Origin: Mesorhizobium japonicum MAFF 303099
GTDB lineage: Bacteria > Pseudomonadota > Alphaproteobacteria > Rhizobiales > Rhizobiaceae
Direction of reading: 5' to 3'
DNA: 64,000 nucleotides
Assembly (NCBI RefSeq): GCF_000009625.1
Contig: NC_002678.2
Span: 2,356,001 to 2,420,000, forward strand
Position numbers and translations under genes: made by a program. The notes beneath the pieces were generated by a model. It was not told the origin of the DNA. It did no database searches and saw only the letters and a list, made by a program, of their open reading frames with translations. Numbering within the stretch: the first letter of the stretch is position 1; the number at the start of each line of letters is the position of its first letter. Below, one piece after another: positions 27,135 through 34,976 of the stretch.

Positions 27135-27312
27135 CTACGGGAATTTGGCGATGGCCCGTTGCGGCGCACATACTGAACGACGCGAACGGCGGCTTTGCGC
27201 CGCATGTCGGTCTCTCGAAACAATGATTTCGCCTTCACTTTCCGGAGAACCGAAGCTCTAATCTTATGGGGACTGCTTCAAAGTCGGTTCTGGATCGCGG
27301 AAGGGATGCGAC

Positions 27313-28299
27313 ATGGTGGATTGTGACCGGATCGACAGACTGATCGCAGCGGTGCCGCCCGCCTTGGCGCTTCGAGCCGGGCTGGACCTTGGCATCTTCA
27401 CCCGGCTCGGTGGCGACGCCGCGACGGCTGACAGCCTTGGGGCGGCGCTCAAAGTCGAGCCCGATCGCCTGTCGCGGCTCCTCTACGCGCTCGCCAGCAT
27501 CGATCTCCTCGAAGTCAAGGATGGTCAGTTTCGCAACGGAGCCGAAGCGTCGGCCTTCCTCGACGCGTCCAAGCCGACCTATCGCGGTGGCGATCATGCG
27601 CTCCTGCGCGAGCTCTGGGGAGCCGACCTGCTGACGGCGGAGTCGCTACGGCAGAACCGACCGGCCGCGCTGCACGACTTTTCCGAAGCGGGTCCCGAAG
27701 CCGCGGCCGCCTTCAGCCGCATGCTCGCACCGGGCGGGGTGATTTTCGGCCGACATCTGGCCCGGGAGATCGACCTCTCCGCCATCGGTTCGGTGATCGA
27801 CATCGGCGGGGGAGCCGGGACCATTCTCGTCGGGCTTCGCGAGCGGCGGCGGCAGATTGCGGCGACGCTGATGGAACTCCCGACGGTCGCGGCGGTTGCG
27901 CCAGCTATCCTGTCGGAATACGGTGCCGACGACGTGATTGTCGAAGAGGGGGACATAACTGTCGCGCCATCGATCGGCCGGCATGATCTGGCAATCCTGA
28001 AGGCCGTCGTCCAGGTCCTTCCGCCGGACCAGGCGCGCAACGCGATCCTGAACGCGGCGCGTTGCCTCACGCCCGGTGGCGAGATCGCAATTGCCGGGTG
28101 GGGTGTCGTCGATGACGACCGCCTCGGCCCGTCCGAGGGTGTCTTTCTCAATCTCACTTTCTTGAACCTCTATCGCCATGGCGAATCGTACACTGAAGGT
28201 CAGTACCGCGCATGGATGACCGAGGCTGGATTCCGGAATATCTCCAGGTCGCGCCTGACGGACGGCACCGCCTTGTTTCGTGGGCGCCTCACGGACTGA
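27313..28299 (+). CDS. SAM-dependent O-methyltransferase-like protein (HIOMT family)
   Basis: The 328-residue protein has an N-terminal dimerisation/winged-helix part (ALRAGLDLGIFTRLGG, ALASIDLLEV). A methyltransferase fold follows with the SAM loop VIDIGGGAGTILVGL (about residues 158-172) and RCLTPGGEIAIAG. At the site where active O-methyltransferases carry the catalytic HDW segment, this protein reads KAVVQVLPPDQA, so the general-base His is absent. It may use another mechanism or be a divergent SAM enzyme. It stands alone between flagellar groups. Confidence 0.75.
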   Translation: MVDCDRIDRLIAAVPPALALRAGLDLGIFTRLGGDAATADSLGAALKVEPDRLSRLLYALASIDLLEVKDGQFRNGAEASAFLDASKPTYRGGDHALLRELWGADLLTAESLRQNRPAALHDFSEAGPEAAAAFSRMLAPGGVIFGRHLAREIDLSAIGSVIDIGGGAGTILVGLRERRRQIAATLMELPTVAAVAPAILSEYGADDVIVEEGDITVAPSIGRHDLAILKAVVQVLPPDQARNAILNAARCLTPGGEIAIAGWGVVDDDRLGPSEGVFLNLTFLNLYRHGESYTEGQYRAWMTEAGFRNISRSRLTDGTALFRGRLTD

Positions 28300-28442
28300 T
28301 GAATGGTTGGTTGCGGACGCAAAAAGGGCGTCATTGGTAGCTAGTCGACGCGGCCCGCCAGCGACGTTGCATTGACGCCGCCTCGGGTTGAAAGTGCTCC
28401 CATGGAAGCAGTCCGATTTCCAAAGCTACGACACCAAGGCTC

Positions 28443-28970
28443 GTGCTGCGGTCGCCTAGCGAACGGGATATCCCGGCATGGTTTGCGCGCGCGACGGATG
28501 TCGAATCCGCCTCCCTTGCCGGCGATCCCGTTCCCGACGACATCAGAGCGGGCGAGCGATGGTTGGCCCGCTCGCGTCGGCGGTTCGCCGACGGCAAGGC
28601 GATCCAGTGGTCCATAGATCAGGCGGGAGTGTCGGACGCGATCGGGACGATAACCCTGTCCTTCGACGCAACTGGCGCGAAGGCAGCCGCATTGGGATTT
28701 GTGCTGGCGCGTGCGCATTGGGGGCACGGACTGGGCAGCGAGGCGGCGCGCGAAGTCCTGCGCTACGCCTTCGAAACCCTGGCGCTTGAACAGGTGACGG
28801 CCGAGGCGGCAACGCGCAATTTGGCGTCGCTGCGGATAATGGCGAAGCTCGGCTTCAAGCATATCGAGAGCTTCATCGATGACACCGACGGCGAGCGCTG
28901 CGAGCGTTTCGCGCTCGACGCCGATATCGGATCGTCACTGTTGGCGAGCAACGCGATGCCAGGCTGCTAG
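28443..28970 (+). CDS. GNAT family N-acetyltransferase
   Basis: The GTG 28443 start gives 175 residues: LRSPSERDIPAWF, the acetyl-CoA motif region (GFVLARAHWGHGLGSEAAREV) and the C-terminal ATRNLASLRIMAKLGF. The open frame extends upstream to about 28392 and encodes TPRLVLRSP, the normal first strand of the fold, but without ATG, GTG or TTG. The true start is therefore uncertain and may use a rare codon. The gene is convergent with the aminopeptidase gene. Confidence 0.75.
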   Translation: MLRSPSERDIPAWFARATDVESASLAGDPVPDDIRAGERWLARSRRRFADGKAIQWSIDQAGVSDAIGTITLSFDATGAKAAALGFVLARAHWGHGLGSEAAREVLRYAFETLALEQVTAEAATRNLASLRIMAKLGFKHIESFIDDTDGERCERFALDADIGSSLLASNAMPGC

Positions 28971-28988
28971 GTCCCGTGCCTGCTCAAG

Positions 28989-30047
28989 TCAACCACACGT
29001 ATCCGCGGCCTTGAGCGCTTCGGCACGGGAAGGTTCGTGCAAATCCGCAATCCGGCGAACAGAAGCGTAGAACCTTGGATAGTCGCCGGAACACAAATTG
29101 AACAGATGAAGGAACGCCGGAACCTGTTCACCGTAGACAGCAGTCGCGGCGAGCTTTGCATTGTTGATCGGGGCATCGAACCAAGCGTCGTATCCCCGGT
29201 ATCCGGCCCAGCGCCTGTCGCGCATCTGCCGGTAGCGCATGCGCAGTCTGTCGATCGTGGCTGCTTTGGCAACCGCCATCTGCTCGGGGGCGCGGGGACT
29301 TCCATAGACCTGCCGCAACTCATCGCGCGTTTCCGCTATCAGTCCGAGAAAATCCGCCTGGCGCTTGCGGTTCGTTTCGTAGCGGCGCAATCCAGCGCGG
29401 TCGCCAGTGGCGCGGAGCCATTTCCTTACACCGCTGGTTTCGACGGCGACCGCGAAAGCCTCGTTGAACGCGGAGTCGTTGTTCACATAGATTTTCTGAT
29501 GCGCCAGCTCATGAAAGATAAGGCTGGCGATATACGTGTCGTCCTGACGCAGCATGGTGCTGAGCAGCGGGTCGCTGAACCAGCCCAGCGTGGAGTAGGC
29601 GGTGACGCCTGACACATAAACGTCCAGTCCTTGCCGCTGCAGTTCGGCGGCGCTTTCAGCCGCTGATTTCCGGGAAAAATACCCCCGGTACGGAACGCAA
29701 CCGAAGACCGGAAAGCACCAGGTTATTGGCGTAAGCGAGAATCGCGGCGCTGCAAAAACGGCAAGGGTCACATCGGCCCGACCGATGTCGACATAGCTGC
29801 GATAGCTGCTGTTGTCGGGTAGCGCCAGTTCTTCCGTGGCAAAGCGGCGTATGGCGCTGGCCGACGTCAATTTTGCGCGCAATGCCTCGGGCGTCGAGGG
29901 ATCGCGGATAAGCCTTCCGACATTTTTGCGCGCGGCCATGATCTGCACGTGGCCCTCCACCGACTGCGCGTAGTAGGAAATGCTGGTGCACCCGGCCAGG
30001 CCGGACGCCACAATCACCGCGGCAAGCATTCGAAGAACGCGCTTCAC
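28989..30047 (-). CDS. Lipoprotein aminopeptidase (COG4324 family)
   Basis: From GTG 30047 the protein has 352 residues with a lipoprotein signal (hydrophobic core, then SGLAGC lipobox), so it is an envelope lipoprotein. The zinc peptidase motif HELAHQ is followed by NEAFA, the expected third ligand. SYYAQSVEGH near the N-terminus is typical of this predicted aminopeptidase family. ATG 30029 is an alternative start just before the lipobox. It is divergent from the FlgJ-like gene and not obviously part of motility. Confidence 0.8.
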   Translation of the reverse strand: MKRVLRMLAAVIVASGLAGCTSISYYAQSVEGHVQIMAARKNVGRLIRDPSTPEALRAKLTSASAIRRFATEELALPDNSSYRSYVDIGRADVTLAVFAAPRFSLTPITWCFPVFGCVPYRGYFSRKSAAESAAELQRQGLDVYVSGVTAYSTLGWFSDPLLSTMLRQDDTYIASLIFHELAHQKIYVNNDSAFNEAFAVAVETSGVRKWLRATGDRAGLRRYETNRKRQADFLGLIAETRDELRQVYGSPRAPEQMAVAKAATIDRLRMRYRQMRDRRWAGYRGYDAWFDAPINNAKLAATAVYGEQVPAFLHLFNLCSGDYPRFYASVRRIADLHEPSRAEALKAADTCG

Positions 30048-30325
30048 TGTTTGCCCACCGCTTGCCCGTCTCCCATGCAGCAAATGTCTCGCCCCCGTTC
30101 TCAAACAGGCACACCAATTCCCGTCAAGACCTGTAGAGGCAGCGGGTCGCCTTTCGACGTTGGCAGGGCACTCTGGCCATCCGCCTACCGACGCTGGCAA
30201 GGTCGGCGAGAGCCCGAAGCAGCCGCTCAATCCCCACATTCCGCCCTCCTCCCCCTCGCGCAAGCCTGCCACAAGCTTGTTGAGGCATGGTCTGGCTAAG
30301 GAAAACCGGTAAAAGGCGGACTTTC

Positions 30326-30916
30326 TTGGCGATTTCTCCACCCAGCGACATCGTTATGGATGTTGCCCGTGCTGCCGATCCGATGGATATCGAGGCTGCC
30401 CGTGCCGCGCTGACCAAGCGCGCGGGTGCCGCCGCCGGTGCCTTTTCGGTCGACACCGCCGGTTCGCTAGATACCGCGGCGTCCGTCGATCCCGGCTCGA
30501 TTCTGTCGCGCGCCACCGCTGACAAGGCGGCGGCGACAGCCGATCCGGCCAAGAAATTCAAGAAGTTCGAGGCGATGGTCCTGCAGACCTTCATCCAGAA
30601 CATGCTGCCCAAGGACACGGAGGGCGTCTACGGCACGGGTCTGGCCGGCGACATGTGGAAGTCGCAGCTCGCCGAGCGCGTCGCCGACGTCATGGCCGAG
30701 CGCGGCGGCATCGGCATCGCCAAGTCGCTGGTTGCCGACCACTATATGGACGGCAAGCGCAAGGTGCCGATCGGCCCGGTTTCAAACGGACCGGAAAAAA
30801 CCGAGATCGATCAGCAGACCCGTCTGTCCACCTCGCTCGTCCAGGAATTGCAGCGCAAGGCCGCCAGGTCGATGACCGGCGACGAGACAACCATAAAAAC
30901 AGACATCAAGATCTAG
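30326..30916 (+). CDS. flgJ: FlgJ-like rod-binding protein
   Basis: TTG 30326, with an AAGGCGG site, yields 196 residues beginning with the rhizobial form MAISPPSDIV. The rod-binding domain shows FEAMVLQTFIQNMLP and QLAERVADVMAERGGIGIA. The muramidase half of enteric FlgJ is absent, which fits the separate lytic transglycosylase in the fliK-rem region. It probably scaffolds rod assembly. A gene for a FlgN-like protein follows after 13 bp. Confidence 0.8.
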   Translation: MAISPPSDIVMDVARAADPMDIEAARAALTKRAGAAAGAFSVDTAGSLDTAASVDPGSILSRATADKAAATADPAKKFKKFEAMVLQTFIQNMLPKDTEGVYGTGLAGDMWKSQLAERVADVMAERGGIGIAKSLVADHYMDGKRKVPIGPVSNGPEKTEIDQQTRLSTSLVQELQRKAARSMTGDETTIKTDIKI

Positions 30917-30929
30917 ACTGGGAAACACC

Positions 30930-31355
30930 ATGGCCGATTCTTCCGAATTCACTGCCAACCTGCCGGCGCGCACGGCCGCGTCGGAGGCTCCGATCCCGTT
31001 CGCGCGGCCCGGAAACCTTGCGGCCATCATCGGCCGCATCGAGGAGGTGGTCGAGGAAGAGACCGCCGGCATCCGCAGCGATACCAGCTATGATCTCAAG
31101 GCGTCGAACGCCCGCAAGAGCCGCTATCTCTATGAGCTGACGCGCGCCATGAAGGGCGGCAGCGAAGCCGAGTTCCTCGAACAGCACCGCGAGGGCCTGA
31201 CCCGGCTGCGCCAGAAACTGGCGAAGAACGAGGCGGCGATCCTGGCGCATCTGAGCGCCGTCAACGAGGTCGCCGGCCTGCTGCGCAGCGCCATCCAGCG
31301 CGCCGAAACCGACGGCACCTACTCCGCCGGCGAGTTCGGCCGGATGAAAGGCTAG
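30930..31355 (+). CDS. FlgN-like flagellar chaperone candidate
   Basis: The 141-residue helical protein has AAIIGRIEEVVEEETAGI and then LTRLRQKLAKNEAAIL, a pattern compatible with FlgN-type export chaperones for FlgK/FlgL. It sits directly after the FlgJ-like gene in the same operon. The family assignment is by fold expectation and context; sequence similarity in this family is weak. Confidence 0.5.
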   Translation: MADSSEFTANLPARTAASEAPIPFARPGNLAAIIGRIEEVVEEETAGIRSDTSYDLKASNARKSRYLYELTRAMKGGSEAEFLEQHREGLTRLRQKLAKNEAAILAHLSAVNEVAGLLRSAIQRAETDGTYSAGEFGRMKG

Positions 31356-31403
31356 AGCATGATCCCGAGAAGTGGATGCCGATTTTTGGAGAAGATCATG
31401 CTC
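31355..31403. repeat. Rhizobial short palindromic repeat element
   Basis: A 49-bp element has 10-bp ends GAGCATGATC and GATCATGCTC and an internal AGAAGTGG...GATTTTTGG core. This is the common intergenic palindrome type of Mesorhizobium and Sinorhizobium. It begins in the stop codon of the FlgN-like gene. Confidence 0.8.
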
Positions 31404-31415
31404 AAACAAAGAGAT

Positions 31416-31454
31416 AGAGCCCCATCCCGATTGAATCGGGATGGACCAGGCTCT
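31416..31454. repeat. Hairpin associated with the palindromic repeat
   Basis: Nested inverted repeats: AGAGCC/GGCTCT outside and an 11-bp CCATCCCGATT/AATCGGGATGG stem inside with almost no loop. It follows the 31355 element and may act as a transcript end between the FlgN-like gene and the next gene. There is no U tract. Confidence 0.6.
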
Positions 31455-31485
31455 AGAGCGCGATGATGTCGGGCTCGGCCTCTGA

Positions 31486-32022
31486 ATGATCAAGATCATC
31501 GCCATCGCGGTCTGGGTCTGCGCCGCCACGCTCGGCGCCGTCTTCTATTCGTTCCAGGCAGCCGGCGAACGCGGCGTCGGCGAGAAACCCAAGCCGATGC
31601 TGGGCGGGCTGGATTACGTCAAGACCGACGTCATTTCGGTGCCGCTGATCCGCGACTCCAAGATCGGCGGCTATTTCCTGGCCAAGCTCGTCTACACCGT
31701 CGAACCGGAGCAGATAAAGAAACTGTCGATTCCGGCCGAAGCGCTCATCACCGACCAGGTCTACAGCTACCTCTACGCCAATCCCCAGATCGACTTCACC
31801 AAGAAGGCGACGATCGACCTCGATGCCTTTCGCGCCGCCATCCGCGACACCGTCAACACCCGCGTCGGCGCGAATCTGGTGCATGAGGTTCTGGTCGATC
31901 AGGTCAATTTCCTGAGCAAGGACGAGATCCGCGACAACTGGCTGCGCCGCCGGCAGGATTCCGACACCGCGGCTGCCGGGACCGCCAAGCCGGCCGAAGC
32001 GGACGCGCCGCCGGCCCACTGA
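31486..32022 (+). CDS. Membrane-anchored protein of flagellar neighbourhood, FliL-like topology
   Basis: The 178-residue protein has one N-terminal membrane helix (IKIIAIAVWVCAATLGAVF) and a periplasmic domain with VISVPLIRDSKIGGYFLAK and LVYTVEPEQIKKL. The C-terminus is Ala/Pro-rich. The single helix plus small periplasmic domain recalls FliL, but I see no decisive FliL motif. It is separated from the FlgN-like gene by repeats and could have its own promoter. Confidence 0.5.
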   Translation: MIKIIAIAVWVCAATLGAVFYSFQAAGERGVGEKPKPMLGGLDYVKTDVISVPLIRDSKIGGYFLAKLVYTVEPEQIKKLSIPAEALITDQVYSYLYANPQIDFTKKATIDLDAFRAAIRDTVNTRVGANLVHEVLVDQVNFLSKDEIRDNWLRRRQDSDTAAAGTAKPAEADAPPAH

Positions 32023-32080
32023 CCACTGGTGCCCCGACAGGCTACTGGTGCGGCGATAGGAACCAGCCTCCAGGATTCGC

Positions 32081-32111
32081 GTTGACGTAAACGTCAACCC
32101 AAAGCTATATG
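32081..32111 (+). promoter_or_regulatory. Promoter with 18-bp palindromic operator upstream of SCP2 gene
   Basis: GTTGACGT-AA-ACGTCAAC (32081-32098) is a perfect inverted repeat whose first half supplies a -35 box TTGACG. A -10-like TATATG lies at 32106-32111, 18 bp downstream. The palindrome resembles sites of MerR-type LiuR regulators of branched-chain or fatty-acid catabolism; that identification is inference. The SCP2 start is 93 bp downstream. Confidence 0.55.
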
Positions 32112-32203
32112 CGGCAGCGACCTTGATCGCCAGAGATGCCGCATGGGCTTCGGCCAGACCGAAACGCCCTGCGCGGCAGATGCAACCAGACAGGGAGAAC
32201 AGC

Positions 32204-32488
32204 GTGAGCGTTCAGGAGATTGCCGAGAAGATCAAGTCGCGCGTGGCCAGCAGCGGGTTTGATCGTTCCGTGAAGTTCGACACCGGGGGCGACGGCGTGA
32301 TCGTCATCGACGGCGCGACCGTCTCGACCACCGATGCCCCCACCGACTGTACCATCAAGCTCTCGCTCGACGATCTCGATTCGCTGATCGCCGGCGACCT
32401 GAACCCGACCATGGCGTTCATGACCGGCAAGATCAAAGTCGAAGGTGACATGACGGTGGCCATGGCGCTCAGCCAGTTGATCGGCTGA
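32204..32488 (+). CDS. SCP2 sterol-carrier family protein
   Basis: The 94-residue protein from GTG 32204 (site CAGGGAGA) is a single SCP2 domain: VKFDTGGDGVIVIDG, CTIKLSLDDLDSLIAGDL, AFMTGKIKVEGDM. Stand-alone SCP2 proteins bind acyl-CoA or other lipids in the cytoplasm. A longer in-frame ATG at 32123 lies inside the probable leader. It is followed by a strong terminator, so it is probably monocistronic. Confidence 0.85.
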   Translation: MSVQEIAEKIKSRVASSGFDRSVKFDTGGDGVIVIDGATVSTTDAPTDCTIKLSLDDLDSLIAGDLNPTMAFMTGKIKVEGDMTVAMALSQLIG

Positions 32489-32510
32489 ACAGCCTCGCTC
32501 CGAAGTCACA

Positions 32511-32540
32511 AAAAACGCCGCCTTTCGGGGCGGCGTTTTC
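32511..32540 (+). terminator. Rho-independent terminator after SCP2 gene
   Basis: AACGCCGCC pairs with GGCGGCGTT across a TTTCGG-type loop, followed by TTTTCGTTT. It begins about 22 bp after the SCP2 stop. A-rich sequence on the other side lets it also serve the convergent GNAT gene. Confidence 0.85.
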
Positions 32541-32578
32541 GTTTGAATGGTCAAATGGCCAACAGTGGTTTTCAGCCC

Positions 32579-33148
32579 TCAGGCGGCCAGCGTCGGCGCC
32601 TGTGCCTTCAGCTTGCGGCCGCAAGCCTTCAGCGTGCCGTGCACGCCATCGAGCGCGCCTTCCACCAGTTCCAGCGCCAGCAGGCGATGCCGCTCATAGG
32701 GGCCTGGCATCGCCAGCCGGCCTGTCTTGTCGGCCGAGAAGCCGAAGCGTCCGTAATAGGGTGCATCGCCGACCAGCAGGATTGCCGCGTGGCCGAGACG
32801 CGCCGCCTCGGTCACGGCGTGGCGCATCAGCGCCGAACCTATGCCGACATTCTTGAGCGACGGATCGACGGCGAGCGGGCCAAGCAGCAATGCTGCCGGG
32901 CCGCCCTCGCCCAGCCTGACATCCCACAGCCGCACCGTGCCGGCGACGCCGCCCGACGCATCGCGCGCGACGAAGGCCAGGCCTTCCGAAGGCCGGCGGC
33001 CGCGCCGCAGCTTCTCCGACGATTTTTTCCGCCGCATCGGCCCCATGGCACGATCGAGCAAGGCTTCGCGTGCCGCGACGTCGGCGACGGTTTCGGCGAC
33101 CATCGAGAAGGCCGGCGCATGAGCTACGATTTCAACTGACATTTCCAT
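32579..33148 (-). CDS. GNAT N-acetyltransferase (YhbS-like)
   Basis: The 189-residue protein contains LGPLAVDPSLKNVGIGSALM, the acetyl-CoA binding motif, and GDAPYYGRFGFSADKTG, typical of YhbS-like acetyltransferases. ATG 33148 is chosen (site CAGGGA); ATG 33142 is possible. The substrate is unknown. The gene is convergent with the SCP2 gene across the terminator. Confidence 0.82.
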   Translation of the reverse strand: MEMSVEIVAHAPAFSMVAETVADVAAREALLDRAMGPMRRKKSSEKLRRGRRPSEGLAFVARDASGGVAGTVRLWDVRLGEGGPAALLLGPLAVDPSLKNVGIGSALMRHAVTEAARLGHAAILLVGDAPYYGRFGFSADKTGRLAMPGPYERHRLLALELVEGALDGVHGTLKACGRKLKAQAPTLAA

Positions 33149-33238
33149 TTCCGCAATCCCTGGCAAGCGGAGATCTGTTCCACAAGCGAGCCCGGGCGGG
33201 CGACAAGCGCCCACCTGGGATGATCTGATCGGCTCTCA

Positions 33239-33286
33239 GCGCATTTTCAGGCGAAGTGGTATCCGGTTCGCCGTCCGAAAATGCGC
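33239..33286. repeat. Palindromic repeat element
   Basis: A 48-bp element with 10-bp inverted ends GCGCATTTTC and GAAAATGCGC and a GCGAAGTGG...CGGTTCGCC core. It belongs to the same general class of rhizobial intergenic palindromes as 31355-31403. It sits 14 bp beyond the stop of the ornithine decarboxylase gene and may end that transcript. Confidence 0.7.
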
Positions 33287-33300
33287 CAAATAAAGAACCG

Positions 33301-34434
33301 TCAGATCACGTAGGATCGGAGAGGCTCGAAGCCGTTGAAGGCGACCGCCGAGTAGGTGGTCGTGTAGGCGCCGGTGCCTTCGATCAGCACCTCGTCGCCG
33401 ATGGTCAGCGACAGAGGCAGCGGATACGGTGTCTTCTCGTACATCACGTCGGCCGAATCGCAGGTCGGTCCGGCGAGCACGCAAGGCGCGGTCTCCGAGC
33501 CGTCATGGCGGGTGACGAGGGGATAGCGGATCGCCTCGTCCATCGTCTCGGCCAGACCGCCGAACTTGCCGATGTCGAGGAACACCCAGCGCACATTGTC
33601 ATTGTCGGCCTTCTTCGAGATCAGCACGACTTCCGACTTGATGACGCCGGCATTGCCGACCATGCCGCGGCCTGGCTCGATGATGGTTTCGGGAATGGCA
33701 TTGCCGAAATGCTTGCGCAGCGCCGAGAAGATCGCCTGGCCATAGGCCTGGGCCGCCGGCACGTCACGCAGATAGCGCGTCGGGAAACCGCCGCCCATAT
33801 TGACCATCTTGAGCACGATGCCTTCCTCGGCGAGCGTCGCGAACACCTTCTTGGCGTCGGCGAGCGCACGGTCCCAGGCGGTCAGATCGGTCTGCTGCGA
33901 GCCGACATGGAACGACACGCCATAGGCGTCGAGGCCGAGGCCCTTGGCATGGCGCAGCACGTCGACGGCCATGGCCGGCACGCAGCCGAACTTGCGCGAC
34001 AGAGGCCATTCGGCGCCTTCGCCGTCGGTCAGCACGCGGCAGAACACGCGCGCGCCGGGAGCGACGCGGGCGATCTTCTCGACCTCCTCGACGCAATCGA
34101 CCGCGAACAGACGGATGCCGAGCTGGTAGGCGCGTGCGATGTCACGCTCCTTCTTGATAGTGTTGCCGAAGGAGATGCGGTCCGCGGGCGCACCCGCGTC
34201 CATCGCCATCTCGACCTCGGCAACGGAAGCGGTGTCGAAGGACGAGCCCATCGCAGCAAGGAGGCGCAGGATTTCCGGCGCCGGGTTTGCTTTCACCGCA
34301 TAGTAGATCTTGGAATCGGGCAACGCCTTCTCGAAGGCGCGGAAATTGTCGCGCACGACATCGAGGTCGACGACGAGGCAGGGGCCGGACGGACGTCGGG
34401 TGGCGAGGAAGTCGAGGATGCGCTGGGTAGCCAT
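33301..34434 (-). CDS. Ornithine/lysine decarboxylase, fold type III PLP
   Basis: The 377-residue enzyme has the PLP lysine in YYAVKANP (about residue 46) and the catalytic-Cys segment GPTCDSADVMY near the C-terminus, plus GGGFPTRY. It decarboxylates ornithine, and possibly lysine, to putrescine or cadaverine, the first step of polyamine synthesis. ATG 34434 has a GGAG site 8 bp upstream; the earlier in-frame ATG at 34503 falls in the structured leader. Expression is probably controlled by that leader. Confidence 0.92.
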   Translation of the reverse strand: MATQRILDFLATRRPSGPCLVVDLDVVRDNFRAFEKALPDSKIYYAVKANPAPEILRLLAAMGSSFDTASVAEVEMAMDAGAPADRISFGNTIKKERDIARAYQLGIRLFAVDCVEEVEKIARVAPGARVFCRVLTDGEGAEWPLSRKFGCVPAMAVDVLRHAKGLGLDAYGVSFHVGSQQTDLTAWDRALADAKKVFATLAEEGIVLKMVNMGGGFPTRYLRDVPAAQAYGQAIFSALRKHFGNAIPETIIEPGRGMVGNAGVIKSEVVLISKKADNDNVRWVFLDIGKFGGLAETMDEAIRYPLVTRHDGSETAPCVLAGPTCDSADVMYEKTPYPLPLSLTIGDEVLIEGTGAYTTTYSAVAFNGFEPLRSYVI

Positions 34435-34680
34435 CGGGTTTCTCCAAACACGCCTTTCGGCGCGCACAAGGGTGCGGACGCGGGCTGTCGGCCTCGCGAA
34501 CACGCGGTGGACAAAGGCGGGACGGAAAATCCATGGAACCAGCCGGTGGAGACCCCGGAACCATGAAACGCCGTCTCGCGGCGATGAACCTCGGCCCTGC
34601 CCGGCTTCGGTCCGCTTTGTCTGCCTTGGCTTGGATTGGGAGAACCCCGTTCCGCACTACCGGCAATGAAGGTGTGCCTC
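34435..34680 (-). ncRNA. Structured mRNA leader of ornithine decarboxylase (speF-type)
   Basis: A leader of about 240 nt without a convincing gene precedes the decarboxylase. It contains a CGCCG-CGAGA-CGGCG hairpin (34569-34583), pairing CATGG/CCATG arms around 34532-34565, and several GGUUCC-type blocks. Established knowledge: alphaproteobacterial ornithine decarboxylase genes carry the conserved speF RNA motif at this place. Identity is inferred from position and hairpins; the exact 5' end is unknown. Confidence 0.6.
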
Positions 34681-34976
34681 TTCAGTAACCCCGGTCTTTG
34701 GACAACCGGCAGAGAACCAGAAAGGCCCGCACCGTCGTTGCTTCAAGGTGTCCTCGGGCTGGCGGTTGGCCGCTAGACCGACTGGAGGGGTTAGCTCCAG
34801 TTACCTTACCGATTTCCCTCACCATTCGAGGATCGGCGGACACCCACAGGCACGTGCGACTTTGGGCAAGCGCGATATAGGGGCGAAGGACTTCACAATC
34901 AATAAAAATCGTATCGCAGGTTGTAAAATTTCCGGCATCGAACAATGTAGATGCAACCGTATCCGGATATCGAACA
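34681..34976. other. Divergent intergenic region, no gene seen
   Basis: This stretch between the decarboxylase leader and the amidase is less GC-rich from about 34880, with AT-rich runs near 34890-34930 that could hold the amidase promoter. Short frames on both strands have no family signal. It probably contains the divergent promoters of both genes. Confidence 0.4.

Noticed and set aside
34142..34666. Frame running from the decarboxylase leader into the gene
   Set aside because: Pro/Arg-rich out-of-frame reading of the decarboxylase; not a plausible leader peptide.
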